Below are positions 6,422 through 7,211 of a stretch of DNA of 7,211 nucleotides, piece by piece. Each line of letters starts with the position of its first letter. Within the stretch, counting starts at the first letter, position 1. The stretch spans positions 1 to 7,211 of the forward strand of contig JAIRRF010000216.1 in assembly GCA_031256115.1 (NCBI GenBank), read 5' to 3'. The position numbers and the translations under genes are program-made. The notes beneath the pieces are model-generated. The model saw only the letters and a program-made list of their open reading frames with translations, ran no database searches and was not told the origin of the DNA. The DNA is from Treponema sp. (GTDB taxonomy: Bacteria > Spirochaetota > Spirochaetia > Treponematales > Breznakiellaceae).

Positions 6422-7211
6422 CTATTTAAGTCCCAGGGCTCCAAGTTTTTCCTTGGTCGGCGCCCCTTCGGCATTCCAGCCGCGAAGAGAATAGTATTCC
6501 TTAAGCATGGGTTCCAAATCGGTAACCTTGCCCTTGGCAGCGCCGGAAGGAAGAGCTTCCCTAAGAAGTCTGGGCGGCAGGGTATCTTTTTCGACTCCCG
6601 CCTGGATATTGAACTGTTTTTCAAGATTCCAAACCCGCTCACCCTTAAGAAGTATCTCTTCGTCGGTCTCGTTGCTTCCTATTGCTTCCCGGTACTGGGC
6701 CGCCAATTCGGGCAATCCCAATCCAAAAGTGGTAAAGAGGCAAATTCCCAGGGAATCTATTAAAGCGGTAAGATCCTGGAAAACTTTTAACATTCCGGCT
6801 TTGCCTTCGGTAACCAAGGGATCCATCTTTATGGGGACGCCCAAAAGTTCCGGCGAGGTCATATAACCCCGGACATGGCAGCCGCCCCGGTTACTGGTGG
6901 CATATTCCAAGCCCATACCTTGAGCCGCCCTGCCGTCGTAGGCGGGCATTTCCTGCTTTTTGGTAGACATGGAAAGTTCCGCCACTCCTTTTTCGTTGGC
7001 CATACGCCATGACCCTTGAGCCAGAGTCTTCCCGAAGCCTTCGTATTTCCCTACCAATTCGGTCATAACCACAATACCTTCGGCATCGCCAAAGGGCAGG
7101 GGCCGGCCAATTTCTTTTTCGGTAAGGATTCCCTTTTCGTACATTTCCATAGCGCAGGCGATGGTTGCCCCCAGGGTGACGGGGTCCATACCGTAAATAT
7201 TACAGAGATGG
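6422..7211 (-). CDS. aor: Tungsten-containing aldehyde:ferredoxin oxidoreductase (AOR), C-terminal part
   Basis: The frame is open through the right edge. The 262 residues seen are about two fifths of a normal ~600-residue AOR. The gene does not start at the internal ATG 7189: the preceding codons (HLCNIYG) continue the family's conserved CNxYGxD block, where NIYGMD resembles the first DxxGL(D/C) pterin-binding motif. Other AOR features are NRGGCHVRGY (107-116) and DSLGICLF (152-159), which matches the second pterin motif and supplies the fourth cysteine of the [4Fe-4S] cluster (codon at 6740-6742). The C-terminal LEPMLKEYYSLRGWNAEG is also typical. The enzyme oxidises aldehydes to carboxylic acids at a tungsten bis-pterin centre. 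It is probably the catalytic subunit for the three Nuo-like proteins downstream. The substrate cannot be told from this part. Confidence 0.93.
   Translation of the reverse strand, partial: HLCNIYGMDPVTLGATIACAMEMYEKGILTEKEIGRPLPFGDAEGIVVMTELVGKYEGFGKTLAQGSWRMANEKGVAELSMSTKKQEMPAYDGRAAQGMGLEYATSNRGGCHVRGYMTSPELLGVPIKMDPLVTEGKAGMLKVFQDLTALIDSLGICLFTTFGLGLPELAAQYREAIGSNETDEEILLKGERVWNLEKQFNIQAGVEKDTLPPRLLREALPSGAAKGKVTDLEPMLKEYYSLRGWNAEGAPTKEKLGALGLK

Noticed and set aside
6422..7189. A short AOR-like protein starting at ATG 7189
   Set aside because: The frame stays open to the window edge and the codons before 7189 encode the conserved CNIYG part of the AOR motif, so the ATG is internal.
1..7211. 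CRISPR array, tRNA or rRNA genes, insertion sequences
   Set aside because: No spaced direct repeats, no cloverleaf or rRNA-like stretch and no transposase-like frame were seen; nearly all of the window is coding.

Overview
The window looks like a chromosomal stretch from a spirochaete, most likely Treponema-like. This is inferred from an anchored PilZ protein with an extra N-terminal module like those common in Treponema, from three likely TTG start codons (PilZ, CPBP, NuoE), and from moderate GC content with anaerobic, iron-sulfur-rich metabolism. No rRNA or other direct taxonomic marker is present, so the assignment is tentative.

Left part (1-2285, minus strand): a two-gene unit. A membrane-anchored PilZ-domain protein (probable c-di-GMP receptor) is followed after 14 bp by an exported helical-repeat (HEAT-like) protein that runs off the left edge of the window. 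Centre (2286-3008): a short divergent intergenic region with an extended -10 promoter leads into a plus-strand CPBP-family intramembrane protease. That gene ends against a perfect 16-bp inverted repeat at a convergent junction.

Right part (3007-7211, minus strand): a tightly packed operon transcribed right to left. It contains the C-terminal part of a tungsten-type aldehyde:ferredoxin oxidoreductase (AOR), a MoaD/ThiS-like small protein ending in Gly-Gly, a NuoE-like [2Fe-2S] subunit, a NuoF-like flavin/NADH subunit with extra Fe-S domains at both ends, and a short NuoG/HydA-N-terminus-like Fe-S adapter. Stop and start codons overlap or lie within a few bases, implying translational coupling.

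Together the right-hand genes most plausibly encode an aldehyde-oxidising (or acid-reducing) tungstopterin enzyme wired to the NADH/ferredoxin module usually seen with electron-bifurcating [FeFe]-hydrogenases and formate dehydrogenases. Electrons from aldehyde oxidation would pass from the AOR cluster through the adapter to the FMN of the NuoF-like subunit and on to NAD+, possibly with ferredoxin as a second partner. The MoaD-like protein may supply sulfur for the pterin cofactor. The AOR N-terminus, the operon promoter and any polyferredoxin small subunit lie beyond position 7211.
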